From Hexactinellida sp. DTS-2022 (taxonomy: Eukaryota > Porifera > Hexactinellida), in contig JAPNXP010000011.1 in the NCBI GenBank assembly GCA_028753945.1, positions 434,001 to 498,000 of the forward strand: a stretch of 64,000 bases of DNA, written 5' to 3'. This document shows, one piece after another, positions 21,019 to 32,286 of the stretch. The notes beneath the pieces were generated by a model. That model saw nothing but the letters and a program-made list of their open reading frames with translations. It did no database searches and had not been told where the DNA came from. A program made the translations under genes and the position numbers. How positions within the stretch are numbered: the first letter of the stretch is position 1; every line of letters starts with the position of its first letter.

Positions 21019-22638
21019 CTTGTGCACTCTTAGGTTATTACAAAGTTGAAAAATTGTTCAATTTTTAGAGTCAAAGTGCTTTATAACCTTCGATTCATGC
21101 ATACTGATAGATTGTGAAGAATAGAAATATGAGCTACATGTAAATGTGGTAATTGCTAATTGATATTGTGGCGCTATACTATAGTGCAGATAGTTAAGTT
21201 AAATATAATCATAAATTGAAAGTTTTAATCTTGTTTAGTTGGAATGTTGGTTAATAGAATGTGCATATTGCAATAATTAATCTGGAATATAAAGATGGAA
21301 AGTTTCATTTAACCCTAACTAGTTAATTATAATGGAGAACGCATAAATCATAATAAATTTATGTATTGGTACAATCAAATCCAAATTAACGTCTCTAAAC
21401 TTATACAGTACACCCTCGCTAATCCGAACCCAGCTAATCCGAACAGGAGAAACCAAAATATTATTCTAATAAATGTGGTAAAAATCGTAAATTGCAATGG
21501 AAGTATAAAAAATAAGTTAGGCAAGTATTTTAAGGAGTACACTAAATGTTTAATGCGGGTTAACAAGGTTTGTACAAGTTTGGTTCGGATTATCGAGATT
21601 CTCATTTATAGATGCCCATAGAGAATGCATTACTTCACTAATCCGAACTAATTTCAAATCGGAACAGATTTTTTTGATTCGTAACACCTCTGTTCGGATT
21701 AGCGAGGATGTACTGTACCGCAATAGAGAATTAGTGTTTCGATCATAATGATTACAGAATTAAATAATAATCATTCATGTGCATTTAATAGAGATACTTC
21801 AGCATATTACAATACGTGTATACTGTTGCATAATAAAATATTAGTACATTACATATGTACAATTATTTTTGTACTTGGAAAGTTTACTTTCACTTCGGTT
21901 GGCCTGTAATTATTGTAATTAAAAACAATCAAATTAGAATTAGATTTACTTAACAGACTCAAATAATAAATACAGTAGATTATAGTTAAAATACTAAATA
22001 TGAATTTCTGTATTTAATACACTTGTTATTATGAATTTTAGGATAAGCCGACCAAATTTCGTTGGGAGTCTTATTACTAGAGTTTACTGTACTTGTATAA
22101 TTAGAACTTCCTTATATGGTATGTCTAAATTAGTTATTACTTAACAGCTATAAATAATACCAATTCTAATTGAAAGGAAATATTTTTTCTGGACACAAGA
22201 ATTGTTATGGCTTTCGTGGGAAGCGTTGAATAATATCAAATTCCCATTTGGAAACTTGTTGGGTATAAAACATTAAAGAGGCTTTTCGATAGTATTTAAT
22301 CAATTCGTTATAATCTAGTTGATCTCAAAGACAGATATCATACTTTGTAAGTGCTAACGTTTCTAATTCATTGGAGTATATTACTTACAATATAACATAG
22401 GAATTATTTATACATATATATCGGTCGAATCTTTTCTAAAATAACTGGTAAGTTCATCCAGGTTTTTATATTGAAAATGTAAGGCCGGCATATAAGTAAG
22501 TCTTAATCAAAAGTTATGATAAGTTATACCCTAAAAAGGAAGTTAATGAAACTTAACAGAATTACATAATTTTATTGAGTGTGGAGAAAAAAATTTATTT
22601 TCTTATTAGGATACATTATACTCCAACAAAGCGAGGAA
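21019..22638. other. Intergenic with one CAGT-ended MITE
   Basis: Holds the MITE at 21406-21715. A possible diverged pair of CAGT ends at about 21974 and 22089 is not certain. Nothing else recognised. Confidence 0.5.
21406..21715. mobile_element. CAGT-ended MITE in a TA site
   Basis: Ends CAGTACACCCTCGCTAATCC and, on the other strand, CAGTACATCCTCGCTAATCC, with TA at both flanks. About 310 bp. Confidence 0.78.
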
Positions 22639-23636
22639 ATGAAAGCAATCAATTGTGTTCTAGTCGGTGATGGGTATGTTTTGACAAAAACCATTATACT
22701 TAGTATTGTATGTGTGATTATATTTCTCATATTCATAGATGCGTTGGAAAGACTTGTCTTTTAGAGAGTTACACTAGTAATACTTTTCCAAGAGCATATA
22801 TACCCACTGTGTAAGTTTATACTTTCTAAATTAAACCTTTAAAATTAAATGAAGAATTCAATTTATTATTTTTATTTAATTAGATTTGATAATTTTACTG
22901 CCAATATACTGGTAGATGACAAACCCCTCAATCTGAGATTATGGGATACTTCAGGTATTTTAACGTTGTGTTATTTTGTTACAAATAATGTTGCAAAACT
23001 ACGTATACATACATATATTTACAATCATTAGTATAATAATATAGATTAATTTATAATAAAATTAACATTATTTTCCATTTTAAGCTACTTGGAGGCATTT
23101 AAAACGTTATGTAATGCTTCCAAGGGAAGATTGTACAATGTGTGACAAATAATCCTTTTTCAAAAAGCCTGACATAGATTGGAAATGCCTAATTTTCAGG
23201 AATTATTTGTTACTTAACATTTCTACAATTTATAGGCCAGGCAAACTATGACAGTCTCAGGCCTCTATCATACCCAGAAGCAGATGTCTTCTTGATATGT
23301 TTCTCTCTTGTAAGTCCATCTTCTTTCAACAATGTAGCAATCAAATGGAATCCAGAGGTAACATTACATTGTGGTAACATACCAAAAATATTGGTTGGTA
23401 CTAAGCTAGATTTGCGAGATGATCAGGATGCATTATCAACTCTGAAACGTAAGAGACTCTCTCCTGTATCATACAGTGAAGGTATTCAAATGATGAGAGA
23501 AATACGAGCTGAAGATTATGTTGAATGCTCTGCTCTAACAAGAAAAGGAATGAAGGATGTTTTCAGCGAAGTTGTGAGATCTTCAGTCATTCCAAAAATT
23601 AGTTTCAAATCGAAGCAAAATTGTGTTATTCTATAA
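22639..23636 (+). CDS. Rac/Cdc42-like Rho GTPase, four exons
   Basis: Exons 22639-22673, 22739-22810, 22884-22954 and 23236-23636 give 192 residues, the length usual for Rac. All active-site motifs are present: P-loop GDGCVGKT, switch I YIPTVFDNF with the Mg-binding Thr, WDTSGQANYD with the catalytic Gln, TKLDLRDD and ECSALT. The C terminus KSKQNCVIL is a CAAX box ending in Leu, which predicts geranylgeranylation and membrane attachment. Donors gtatgt, gtaagt and gtattt and acceptors ending tag fit. It is a membrane-anchored molecular switch, probably acting on actin as Rac and Cdc42 do. Intron positions and the 72- and 71-bp middle exons equal those of the atypical gene at 10763, so the two are paralogues. 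The assignment to Rac rather than Cdc42 or RhoG is not firm. Confidence 0.9.
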
Positions 23637-24511
23637 ACAATACTAACTTATTCAATTGGCAGACATGTTATTGTCTGAACAACTACATGATCACTTGATG
23701 AATACTATTATAGCAATATTATTAAACATACACTTTTTGAAGTATTTATTATTGTTTTATTGGGTTTATTATTTTAATTCAATAATTTCCCTAAGAAAAC
23801 ATTTGTAATATTCAAAATTTTATTATGAAAAATTAATCTGAAGCCTATGCCAAATTTAAAACCTTATAATAATAAATCTACTACCTGTATTTGGATATTA
23901 AAATTTAAACTTTTGACTTTCTTCAGCATTTTTGGGAAAGGCCAACTCAATCTAGTTCATTCCAGGTTTATCAATGTTACTAAATTGGTGTGATTTTTGA
24001 ATAATCAACTATTATATAGCACAATTTTAGCTTTACACAACAAATTATATTAAGTTTAAAGAGTATTCATAAATGAAGGAAGAACGAATCCTCTGGAAGG
24101 TTTTTAATAGATAAGGTTTATGAACGCTCATTCCTTCTAATATATCCAAAAAATATCAATTTCGTCTAAGTTCATTAGGCCAATAATCCAGTAATTTGAG
24201 ACTATATCGATCGATATACATTAATTTTATTGTTTCACAACTATAATAATGTACTGTTTTAACTACAGTAGTTCATCACCTAATTATAAAATTAATATGC
24301 ACTTATGTTAGTTAACTACTACGATTATATTATTATCCAAAAATTTCTTATAAATAAAGCATCTTGAATTCGAACATTTAACATCAAAAATTACTTTTGA
24401 ATGGAAATTTTAATTAAACGAATTTACATAGAATATAAGTTATCTAAATTGCCTCACAATTAATTATGATTGTTTTAAAAATACAATATTAATGGATTAC
24501 AATTCTTAGAT
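23637..24511. other. Intergenic, nothing recognised
   Basis: AT-rich. A TATAAATA at about 24348 may serve the gene at 24512. Confidence 0.45.
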
Positions 24512-24880
24512 ATGACAGACAACCCTACATATATATCTAAGCCACATGCTTTATCTCCTGAAGCTACATTTCTAATCACATTAACAATTGCCATAAGTAT
24601 TCTATGTCTAATCGTATGTTTAACTGTATGTTGTATCTCTATATTCTGTTTCGCAATACGTAAACTCCAAAAAAGTAAGAGGGAAAGACAGGATCAGAAT
24701 AATTTTGGCGGTGAAGAAGCAGATCCATTTATGGCTTCCAATAGCTATTCAGATGATGATGATGAACCACTCAGTCTGAACAGAACTACTATATTACCTT
24801 CATCTCCGGATCTACCATTTGCGGAACCAAAAGGTGAACAGATTAAACAAATCTCGTTTTTTGGAAGATTTTCGAATTAA
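24512..24880 (+). CDS. Small single-pass membrane protein, unknown
   Basis: 122 residues. A short Pro-containing N terminus (MTDNPTYISKPHALSPEA) is followed by one strong hydrophobic span at about residues 20-47, rich in Ile, Leu and Cys, then a basic stop-transfer run (RKLQKSKRERQ), and a 70-residue acidic, Ser-rich tail (SYSDDDDEPLSL). No cleavable signal is evident, so it is probably a type III or signal-anchor protein with the tail in the cytoplasm. Cysteines beside the membrane could be palmitoylated (inference). A TATA box lies about 165 bp upstream. No family recognised; coding status rests on length and this ordered composition. Confidence 0.55.
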   Translation: MTDNPTYISKPHALSPEATFLITLTIAISILCLIVCLTVCCISIFCFAIRKLQKSKRERQDQNNFGGEEADPFMASNSYSDDDDEPLSLNRTTILPSSPDLPFAEPKGEQIKQISFFGRFSN

Positions 24881-25196
24881 TTGGTAGATATTCACCTCCC
24901 TTCTGTCAAGTAATTGTGTAGAAAACAATGTGTATCTGTAAATACTTTGTACATTAAGCAATGCATAACTGTAATGTAATTAATTGTTTGTTTTTACAAG
25001 ATTCAATTATTTAAGAAAAGTTTGGGTATTTTTACAGTATTTTCGGAATTAGTACGTAGTCTTAATTAATAGTACGAATAGTTTTCCATGTAACATACAG
25101 TAAACTCCAGTTCAATGGGTTCTCTACTTAAATATGATATTCAGAATGAAATTATATTTTTTTGGCTGGCCCCTTCGAACTTGGTTAGCTACTCAT

Positions 25197-25386
25197 CAGG
25201 GTATTTTACAGGACACAAATTGAACGCTCCTAATTGTCCTAAGGTCACTATAGTATGATTTTTGTACGCCTAAAATGTTAGTTTTGTATTACTCTATGGG
25301 GACTTTAGGCAGTTTTCGCGCTCCTAAACGAAAATATGCCAATTTATACGTCTCTCGGCGTATGGCGCGCTCCTGGATAACCCTGT
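25197..25386. mobile_element. hAT-like MITE, AGGAGCGC variant
   Basis: Starts cagggtattttacagga; the other end reads cagggttatccaggagcgcg on the minus strand. Related to the family at 7250 and 54745. Confidence 0.6.
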
Positions 25387-25553
25387 ACTCATATATAGAC
25401 CGATTTCCATCATAATTTGTGGGTTCCATGGTATATAATGTTTCACAGCATCCTTTGTTACTCCGAGCCCTGGGACAACTGCCCACTTACTCTTCCACTC
25501 TTAGACATTTCCATATGTGCTCATAGTTAAAGTAAAATTTGTAAAATTCAATA

Positions 25554-25738
25554 CAGTCGACTCCCCTTAATAGAGCCGCCAGTTAATAGATTTCATTGCT
25601 TAATCGGGTCAAAATTACACAGGATTTATAGGACGGAATTACATTTTGGCTTAAAATATTTTCGGTTTAGAGATTTTTCCGCTTAATCGGGTAAAATTGA
25701 CCTGGTCCCGAGGTCACTCTATTAAGCGGAGTCGATTG
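25554..25738. mobile_element. CAGT-ended MITE in a TA site
   Basis: Ends CAGTCGACTCCCCTTAATAG and, on the other strand, CAATCGACTCCGCTTAATAG; TA flanks. Same family as 50085-50245 and the short copy at 35745. Confidence 0.78.
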
Positions 25739-25772
25739 TAATTACAAAACAGAATTAAAAATCTTACATTAG

Positions 25773-25931
25773 GCAGGCCTGTAACCAGAAAGTTATAGTT
25801 GGTGGGGTTATAAGAAATGCAGGGGGGGGGGGCTAAGCCTCATATCTTATATAAACCTAGGCATATTCAACGAAGTTAATTTGACAGTAATAATTATCAG
25901 GGGAGGTCAGCCCCCCTGGCTATGGGCCTGC
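25773..25931. mobile_element. hAT-like MITE with G-run
   Basis: Left end gcaggcctgtaaccag, right end ctggctatgggcctgc; reverse complements with a few mismatches. Interior has a run of G and a matching run of C. Confidence 0.6.
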
Positions 25932-26678
25932 ATTATGGTAGTAACAACTACATATAAACCAAAGCAAAGTATAGTTTTAAATTCAAGGCGATTCTGTTAA
26001 ATCTTTGTTTTAAGGAAATCTAGATATTTATAGATACACCTGAAGTTCATTCTTGATAGCAAGTATGGGATAGTCGCATGTGCCCCCCCCCCCTAAATTT
26101 TATACAATAACATTGAATAAGGATAAATTGTGGGTATTAAAGCATTATTAATTTAAAAGAACTAAATTCGTCATTGTACTATTAGTTTGACCGAAGGACT
26201 CGTATGACTCGTATGATTCAGAATGATTACAACATTTCTGCTATTGGTGGTAAATAGACAGAAATAGGTACTATTTTAGAGAATATTACACAACGTTTAA
26301 ATGTTCTAAGACTTTTGTATAAGATTTAGATAGGTAATTATCAAACTAGCTTACTTGAGTGTGCAAAGTAAGAATTAATTGTGCAATGGAGACAATTATT
26401 TTATACAAGTTTATTTTACAAGTTATCTACAACAACATTAGAGAAATTTGCACTTGTTTCTTAAATATATTTCAAAGAAAAATCTACGTAATATGTAATT
26501 ACAGAATAATTTTATTCATATTCGTAATAATATATATTTTGTAGTCATCAGATTCTATTAATATTTTTTATCTGTAATAAGATCCTATCTGCTCGTGATG
26601 TCTTACAACTAAGCCCATCTTATTCAAATGATTACATGCTTACCTGAATTATAATATTCTAGAGTATAATTTATTAGA

Positions 26679-27575
26679 ATGCTTAATCCAAGAAAAGCGA
26701 TTTTAGATAATAAAATTTATTTCGAATCATTGAACAAGTGCAATATTCATTCTTCAACAAATGGACCTCCATTTAAAATAAAACCCCTTTTCAATTCCGG
26801 ATTGAAGTACTATGCATCAGCTTTTAACCAAAGTAAAAATTTAATTGTATTGGTTAATCAAACGAGATGTTTTGTAATCTTTACACTAGAAGGAATGTAT
26901 ATAACAACAGTTCACATAATGAATCCGTCATGTGAGTTTTTTACAAGTGGGAATTCTAAATTCACAAATGATTCAATTGTCATTTGTAACTATTCAGGTG
27001 GCATACTCTACAGATATAGTGACTTTAATACAGCAATAAAGTGTATGCCCAGAGATGCAGGGAGAATACGGAAATGGAACTGTTTAGAAACTGATGAAGA
27101 TGGAAATATTTATACAAATGGAATTGAAGGAAACACCGTTTTGGTATATACACATGACTTGAAATTCAAAAGCATTTTGTCATTTAATTATGCCATTAGG
27201 CCAACTAGGATAATTTCTCTCCACATAATACATAATATTATAATGACCCTATCCATAGAGAAAGAAATATATCAGATCGAAAAATTCTGTCTCGATACAA
27301 CAGAATTCATTGAAAGTTTCGCAATCAATTCAGATTTACCAAGTGACATATGTTCTGATGGTAAAGACAATGTATTAATTTGTGGAAAGTATTCAGATCA
27401 GGTTTGTATTCAGGCTTTGGATGGGACAGTTAGTTATCACAAGTTTGAGGCAGACAAAGGGGATTATAGTGCTCTTGATCAGATTGTCAGATATATTTCA
27501 GTTACAGACAATTGCCAAATAGTCTTAGTACACGGTAGTGGACAAATAAGCTTAGCCAGTAGAAGACAATCATAA
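26679..27575 (+). CDS. Beta-propeller-like protein (NHL/TRIM-type repeats likely)
   Basis: 298 residues from ATG 26679. The sequence has repeated short beta-strand blocks separated by turns with Asp, Gly and Asn: TLEGMYITTVHI near residue 70, ETDEDGNIYTNGIEGNTVLV near 135, SDLPSDICSDGKDNVLIC near 220 and ALDGTVSYHKF near 250. This spacing of about 40-45 residues and the D-x-x-G-N-I-Y/V pattern are typical of NHL-type propellers, which in animals often end TRIM proteins. No RING, B-box or coiled coil is fused here, although a broken TRIM coiled-coil exon lies at 41225. A diverged, free-standing propeller or a gene that has lost its 5' exons are both possible. Role probably protein or RNA binding. 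Confidence 0.6.
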   Translation: MLNPRKAILDNKIYFESLNKCNIHSSTNGPPFKIKPLFNSGLKYYASAFNQSKNLIVLVNQTRCFVIFTLEGMYITTVHIMNPSCEFFTSGNSKFTNDSIVICNYSGGILYRYSDFNTAIKCMPRDAGRIRKWNCLETDEDGNIYTNGIEGNTVLVYTHDLKFKSILSFNYAIRPTRIISLHIIHNIIMTLSIEKEIYQIEKFCLDTTEFIESFAINSDLPSDICSDGKDNVLICGKYSDQVCIQALDGTVSYHKFEADKGDYSALDQIVRYISVTDNCQIVLVHGSGQISLASRRQS

Positions 27576-28255
27576 AGATACTCAATTTAAGTTACCTTAC
27601 TTTATGCCTAATATACGTCTGGCATTCTTAATTTCATGTATTTTATATTTTATTCCAGTGAACACGAACAATTTATCTTTGGAATCTGTAAATAATTGAT
27701 AATTAACTTTATTCTTCAGTTAGGGATCCTTTTTCAACGAGTTGTAATGATCATTATTTGGTTTCTTATGAACTATGCTCACAAAATAAGTCGGTATAAA
27801 TGTTGTGTTAGAGTGGACAGGGAAACCTCAATTAATTCCTCCCACCCTTTATATTTTTAGCAAATTGACGCCCACTGGCACTCATCTTTAGAATGAGATT
27901 CAACGAGATTGCCGAGTTTTATGATTGAGTATTCACAAAATGAATACTCAATAATATAGATTCCTATTACCTAGATTATTTTCATTTCTCAATTAATTTT
28001 TGCGACATCCCATCCACTATTTTATATTTTCCATATTATTTTTATTAAAGAGAATTTCCCCAACAGAAGGCACCTAACTGCGTCAATACAATCAAAACTG
28101 AATTTCTTAAATAATTTAATATTGCACACATTTGAGAAATACAACATTTATGTTGACAATAATTAAATAGATATTTATAGACATTATTAAATATATATTA
28201 AATAATTATAAGTATACGTAATTAGATCAATAAAAATTATTAATATTATTATTAA

Positions 28256-28318
<63 letters not shown>

Positions 28319-28343
28319 CATTATTATTATTATTATATAAAGG
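27576..28343. other. Intergenic; 3' flank shared with the next gene copy
   Basis: From about 28027 the sequence is the left end of a block repeated at 30252. Ends in an (ATT)n tract. Confidence 0.6.
28227..28336. repeat. (ATT)n microsatellite
   Basis: Imperfect run of ATT units immediately 3' of the receptor-like gene. The equivalent tract lies at 30462-30543 in the duplicated block. Confidence 0.9.
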
Positions 28344-29594
28344 TTATTTCAATAGAGGTTCTCGTGCTTGCATAAAATTTTCATTGCCAGTCATTTTGGA
28401 GTGTTTTAGTTTGAAATGACATCTTATATTAATCTTTGAAAGTAGATAAGGAATTGTTGACAAGTTCAGGAGAAACAAGCAAAAGATGCTAATCATCATT
28501 GAAATAATACCAATATTTGAATTAATGAAGAATAACAAAATCAATATATTTACATACATATAGAGAGCAGATTGTTGTAGAGGGAGGCAAAATCCAAATA
28601 CTCTACTCAACTCAATTGGATGGATGAATATTGTGATGAAAGATACCGATTTGAGAATAACATACACGCAAAAAAAGGAAATACCGATGAAATACAAAGT
28701 TAGAAATCTTTTTAAATGTCTAAGAGCTTTGGAATATGATTTGAATTGATAATTTTCTGTACCAAATGCTATTTTAGTGTCTAGTATTTTCCAATTAAAA
28801 ACACGAATCAATCTACGTGAGTAACGAAATGTAAAACACAATTGAATAATAGCAACACAAATTTGAAATATTTCGAAGAAGATGATTAATTCTATTCTCA
28901 GCATTAGTATGAACAGAATCAGAAACATTATGAATGAACGAAAAATGAGTAACTTCTGCTCTCGAGCTAAATTCACTGATTTAATGGAAGAATTATAATT
29001 AAGAGAATTCCTAGTTACCATTGCATAATATGACATTAGAATGTAAAAAGGTGAAAATAACAGAAGAAACGTTAAATCATAAAATTCGTCTAGAATACGA
29101 GATAGGAACTGGTCGAGAATCCCCCACTTTTCTGGGATAGTATGTATACCATTACAATTGAAACTAGAATTCTCAAATTTGACTACCATTTTGGGAGAAA
29201 TATTGAACAAATTGAACTCTATGTTATTATTCGTAGTATTTATTTGATTATGCTGTGGATTTGGGTGGCTCATGTGAGTAAAGATAGCTATGAACCAATC
29301 AAAACCTGCAGCTATGCTAAGAATAGATGAAACTAATTCTATCGATACGATAACAAGAAGGAAAAGAGACTTATAATACTCTACCTTTGAATTAATTGCC
29401 TCCAGATGAGTATCTTGATCATGTATATATTCAATGGAATACTTTACTTTTCGTCTCAACTGTCTTGATTCCTTGAATAGTACAATGAACCACGTAATTA
29501 ATAAGATTGTATGAAAGGAAAATATTGCGACAAAAATTACGTCTGGAATAAAATCAAAATAAGAAATACTAGTATCCAGGTAAAAACTAACCAT
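28344..29594 (-). CDS. 7TM receptor-like protein, cluster member 1
   Basis: Single exon, 416 residues, ATG at 29592-29594. Seven membrane segments near residues 17-40, 72-100, 172-195, 217-236, 238-258, 298-322 and 348-378. Basic loops after segments 1 and 5 and a basic tail place these on the inner side, so the N terminus is outside, as in GPCRs. The 70-residue loop between segments 2 and 3 has several N-glycosylation sequons and one Cys (FNCNG); the loop between 6 and 7 has another (FGFC). Family hallmarks: SLNYNSSIKSVNLAREQK in inner loop 2, WKILDTKIAFGTENYQF in inner loop 3, NLSTIPYLLSKIN at the end of segment 7, and a C terminus EPLLK. No DRY motif and no known family matched by eye. Tandem duplicate of the gene at 30555. 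Function as receptor is inferred. Confidence 0.82.
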   Translation of the reverse strand: MVSFYLDTSISYFDFIPDVIFVAIFSFHTILLITWFIVLFKESRQLRRKVKYSIEYIHDQDTHLEAINSKVEYYKSLFLLVIVSIELVSSILSIAAGFDWFIAIFTHMSHPNPQHNQINTTNNNIEFNLFNISPKMVVKFENSSFNCNGIHTIPEKWGILDQFLSRILDEFYDLTFLLLFSPFYILMSYYAMVTRNSLNYNSSIKSVNLAREQKLLIFRSFIMFLILFILMLRIELIIFFEIFQICVAIIQLCFTFRYSRRLIRVFNWKILDTKIAFGTENYQFKSYSKALRHLKRFLTLYFIGISFFCVYVILKSVSFITIFIHPIELSRVFGFCLPLQQSALYMYVNILILLFFINSNIGIISMMISIFCLFLLNLSTIPYLLSKINIRCHFKLKHSKMTGNENFMQAREPLLK

Positions 29595-29844
29595 TTTTCA
29601 AGCTTTAATCTGTTGGAAATAAACCAGTACTTGAGTTATTTAAATACTGCATATAAATAAAGTACTTGTATAAATACAAAGCACGAGTCTGTAATCCAAT
29701 ATATAATGATGTTGTCTTCAATTATGGTAAAATTATATTATCCCTAATTACTTAATATCCAATAGACAATGATTACAGATCGCATGCTAAGACATAGGGA
29801 ATCAGGGATGTAAGTTTATAGTTACTTTATTGGAATTGATAATG

Positions 29845-30014
29845 CCCAGGATTTCATCAGGGCGCGTAAATCTTAAGCGAAACCTTTCTAGGCTCGCGAA
29901 ATTCGAGAGATGCTCCCATTGACGTAATATATTACAAATTGGGAAATTTATGCGCGTGTGTGCGAGAACAAACGAAATCTAGGCGCACAGAAATTTTGTC
30001 AGAATGGAGCCTGG
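29845..30014. mobile_element. hAT-like MITE with AGGCGCG segments, copy 2
   Basis: cccaggatttcatcagggcg at the left and gagcctgg at the right, with the same interior words as at 7250. It lies at the end of the duplicated block; the copy at 32053 is cut short. Confidence 0.65.
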
Positions 30015-30461
30015 CAGTTTCCATTTGTAGGTGATTCCTTTTGAGAAATTTTAAATATGATCCATTATGATTTCAATGATAACTTGATAGGATGGATAAA
30101 TCCAGTTGGTATTTAACAACCTAAGTATGTAAATTAATATTCCTAAATACTTCCCAAAGTATTTACTTAAATTTCAAGTAACCTAAAGTCCATCAAAATA
30201 ATTGAGTTAAGTTATTATAAATTTATTATAAATTTCCTTAGATATACCGTATTCCATATTATTTTTATTAAGGGGAAAGTCCCCAACAGAAGGCCCCTAG
30301 CTGCGTAAATATAATCTGAATTTCTTAGATAATTAATTAATTAAAATACTGTTGCTCACATTTGACAAATACAACATTTATTTTGAACATTAAATAGATA
30401 TTTATAGACATTATAAAATATATATTGAACAATTATTAGTATAATTAGATCAATAAAAAAT

Positions 30462-30475
30462 ATTATTATTGTTAA

Positions 30476-30541
<66 letters not shown>

Positions 30542-30543
30542 CA
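30462..30543. repeat. (ATT)n microsatellite
   Basis: Pure to near-pure ATT run of over 20 units. It generates false Leu- or Ile-only frames on both strands. Confidence 0.95.
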
Positions 30544-30554
30544 TTATATAAAGG

Positions 30555-31805
30555 TTATTTCAATAGAGGTTCTTGGGCTTGCATAAAATTTTCATTGCCA
30601 GTCATTTTGGAGAATTTTAGTTTGAAATTACATCTTACATTAATCTTTGAAAGTAGATAAGGAATTGTTGATAAGTTCAGGAGAATTAAACAAAAGATGC
30701 TAATCATCATTGGAATCTTACCAATATATGAAGTAATGAAGAATAACAAAATCAATATACATACATACGTATAGAGTGCAGATTGTTGTAGAGGGAGGCA
30801 AAATCCAAATACTCTACTCAACTCAATTGGATGGATGAATATTGTGATGAAAGAGACCGATTTGAGAATAAGATGCATGCAGAGAAAGGAAATAGCGATG
30901 AAATACAAAGTTAGAAATCTTTTAAAATGTCTAAGAGCTTTGGAATATGATTTGAATTGATAATTTTCTGTACCAAATGCTATTTTAGTGTCTAGTATTT
31001 TCCAATTAAAAACACGAATCAATCGACGTGAGTAGCGAAATGTTAAACACAATTGAATAATAGCAACACAAATTTGAAATATTTCGAAGAAGATAATTAA
31101 TTCTATTCTCACCATTAGTATGAACAAAATCAGAAACATTATGAATGAACGAAAAATGAGTAACTTCTGCTCGCGAGCTAAATTCACTGATTTAATGGAA
31201 GAATTATAATTAAGAGAATTCCTAATTACCATTGCATAATATGACATTAGAATGTAAAAAGGTGAAAGTAGCAGAAGAAACGTTACATCATAAAATTCGT
31301 ATAGAATACGAGATAGGAACTGGTCGAGAATCCCCCACTTTTCTGGGATAGTATGTATACCATTACAATTGAAACTAGAATTCTCAAATTTGACTACCAT
31401 TTTGGGAGAAATATTGAACAAATTGAACTCTATGTTATTATTCGTAGTATTTATTTGATTATGCTGTGGATTTGGGTGGCTCATGTGAGTAAAGATAGCT
31501 ATGAACCAATCAAAACCTGCAGCTATGCTAAGAATAGATGAAACTAATTCTATCGATACGATAACAAGAAGGAAAAGAGACTTATAATACTCTACCTTTG
31601 AATTAATTGCCTCCAGATGAGTATCTTGATCATGTATATATTCAATGGAATACTTTACTTTTCGTCTCAACTGTCTTGATTCCTTGAATAGTACAATGAA
31701 CCACGTAATTAATAAGATTGTATGAAAGGAAAATAATGCGACAAAAATTACGTCTGGAATCAAATCGAAATAAGAAAGACTAAAGTCCAGGTAAAAACTA
31801 ACCAT
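30555..31805 (-). CDS. 7TM receptor-like protein, cluster member 2
   Basis: 416 residues, single exon, the tandem twin of member 1. All family motifs are present, ending QEPLLK. Residues about 20-170 are nearly or fully identical to member 1, while the first 16 residues and segments 6-7 (about 300-380) carry most of the substitutions: AISFLCMHL against GISFFCVYV, and ITSYIGKIP against INSNIGIIS. A TATAAATA box sits at 31852-31859 on the minus strand, 47 bp upstream, where member 1 has only TATTTAAAT. Receptor function is inferred from topology. Confidence 0.82.
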   Translation of the reverse strand: MVSFYLDFSLSYFDLIPDVIFVALFSFHTILLITWFIVLFKESRQLRRKVKYSIEYIHDQDTHLEAINSKVEYYKSLFLLVIVSIELVSSILSIAAGFDWFIAIFTHMSHPNPQHNQINTTNNNIEFNLFNISPKMVVKFENSSFNCNGIHTIPEKWGILDQFLSRILYEFYDVTFLLLLSPFYILMSYYAMVIRNSLNYNSSIKSVNLAREQKLLIFRSFIMFLILFILMVRIELIIFFEIFQICVAIIQLCLTFRYSRRLIRVFNWKILDTKIAFGTENYQFKSYSKALRHFKRFLTLYFIAISFLCMHLILKSVSFITIFIHPIELSRVFGFCLPLQQSALYTYVCILILLFFITSYIGKIPMMISIFCLILLNLSTIPYLLSKINVRCNFKLKFSKMTGNENFMQAQEPLLK

Positions 31806-31851
31806 TTTTCAAGCTTTATGTTTTGAAATAAACCTTATCAGTTACTTGAGT

Positions 31852-31859
31852 TATTTATA
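31852..31859 (-). promoter_or_regulatory. TATA box of cluster member 2
   Basis: Minus strand TATAAATA, 47 bp upstream of the ATG at 31805. Confidence 0.55.
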
Positions 31860-32052
31860 CTATACTGTATATAATAATGTACTTGTATAAATACAAAGCA
31901 CGAGTCTGTAATCCAATATATAATAATGTTGTCTTACAAATATGCAAAAATTAAATTCTCCCTAATTACTTAATATCCAATAGACAATGATTACAGATAG
32001 ATGCTAAGACAAAGGGATGTAAGTTTATAGTTACTTTATTGGAATTGGTAAT

Positions 32053-32176
32053 GCCCAGGATTTCATCAGGGCGCGTAAATCTTAAGCGAAACCTTTCTAG
32101 GCTCGCGAAATTCGAGAGATGCTCCCATAGACGTAATACAAATTTATGCGCATGTTGCGAGCTCAAATTAAATCTA
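32053..32176. mobile_element. hAT-like MITE, truncated copy 3
   Basis: Matches 29845-29980 and then stops, lacking the right terminal repeat. Duplicated along with the gene block. Confidence 0.6.
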
Positions 32177-32286
32177 GGAATAAATTTTTTGATCAATTCG
32201 ACTTGATAATAAAAGTTATTCAAATGATGACTTAAATCATGATCGGTTCATATTGTCATCACCACAATTATCACTACATTTTAAAG

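Larger units (their letters stand above)
24881..26678. other. Intergenic packed with short DNA transposons
   Basis: Contains MITEs at 25197-25386, 25554-25738 and 25773-25931. A lone CAGT end at about 25098 has no visible partner. The rest shows only AT-rich sequence and homopolymer G or C runs. Confidence 0.55.
29595..30554. other. Intergenic between duplicated 7TM genes
   Basis: Contains a TATA-like tatttaaat (minus strand, about 29638-29646), a hAT-like MITE copy (29845-30014), the block junction near 30252 and an (ATT)n tract. Confidence 0.6.
28027..32170. repeat. Direct tandem duplication of about 2.2 kb
   Basis: 28027-29980 and 30252-32170 are the same block: 3' flank, (ATT)n tract, 7TM gene, 5' flank and the start of a hAT-like MITE, in the same order with an offset near 2211 bp. 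Parts of the gene, such as about 29070-29520, are identical between copies. Confidence 0.88.

Noticed and set aside
30356-30660. Poly-Ile and poly-Leu frames on both strands
   Set aside because: Translation of an (ATT)n microsatellite.
28344-31541. Identical 62-codon plus-strand frames at 29142 and 31353
   Set aside because: Antisense shadows within the identical middle of the twin 7TM genes.
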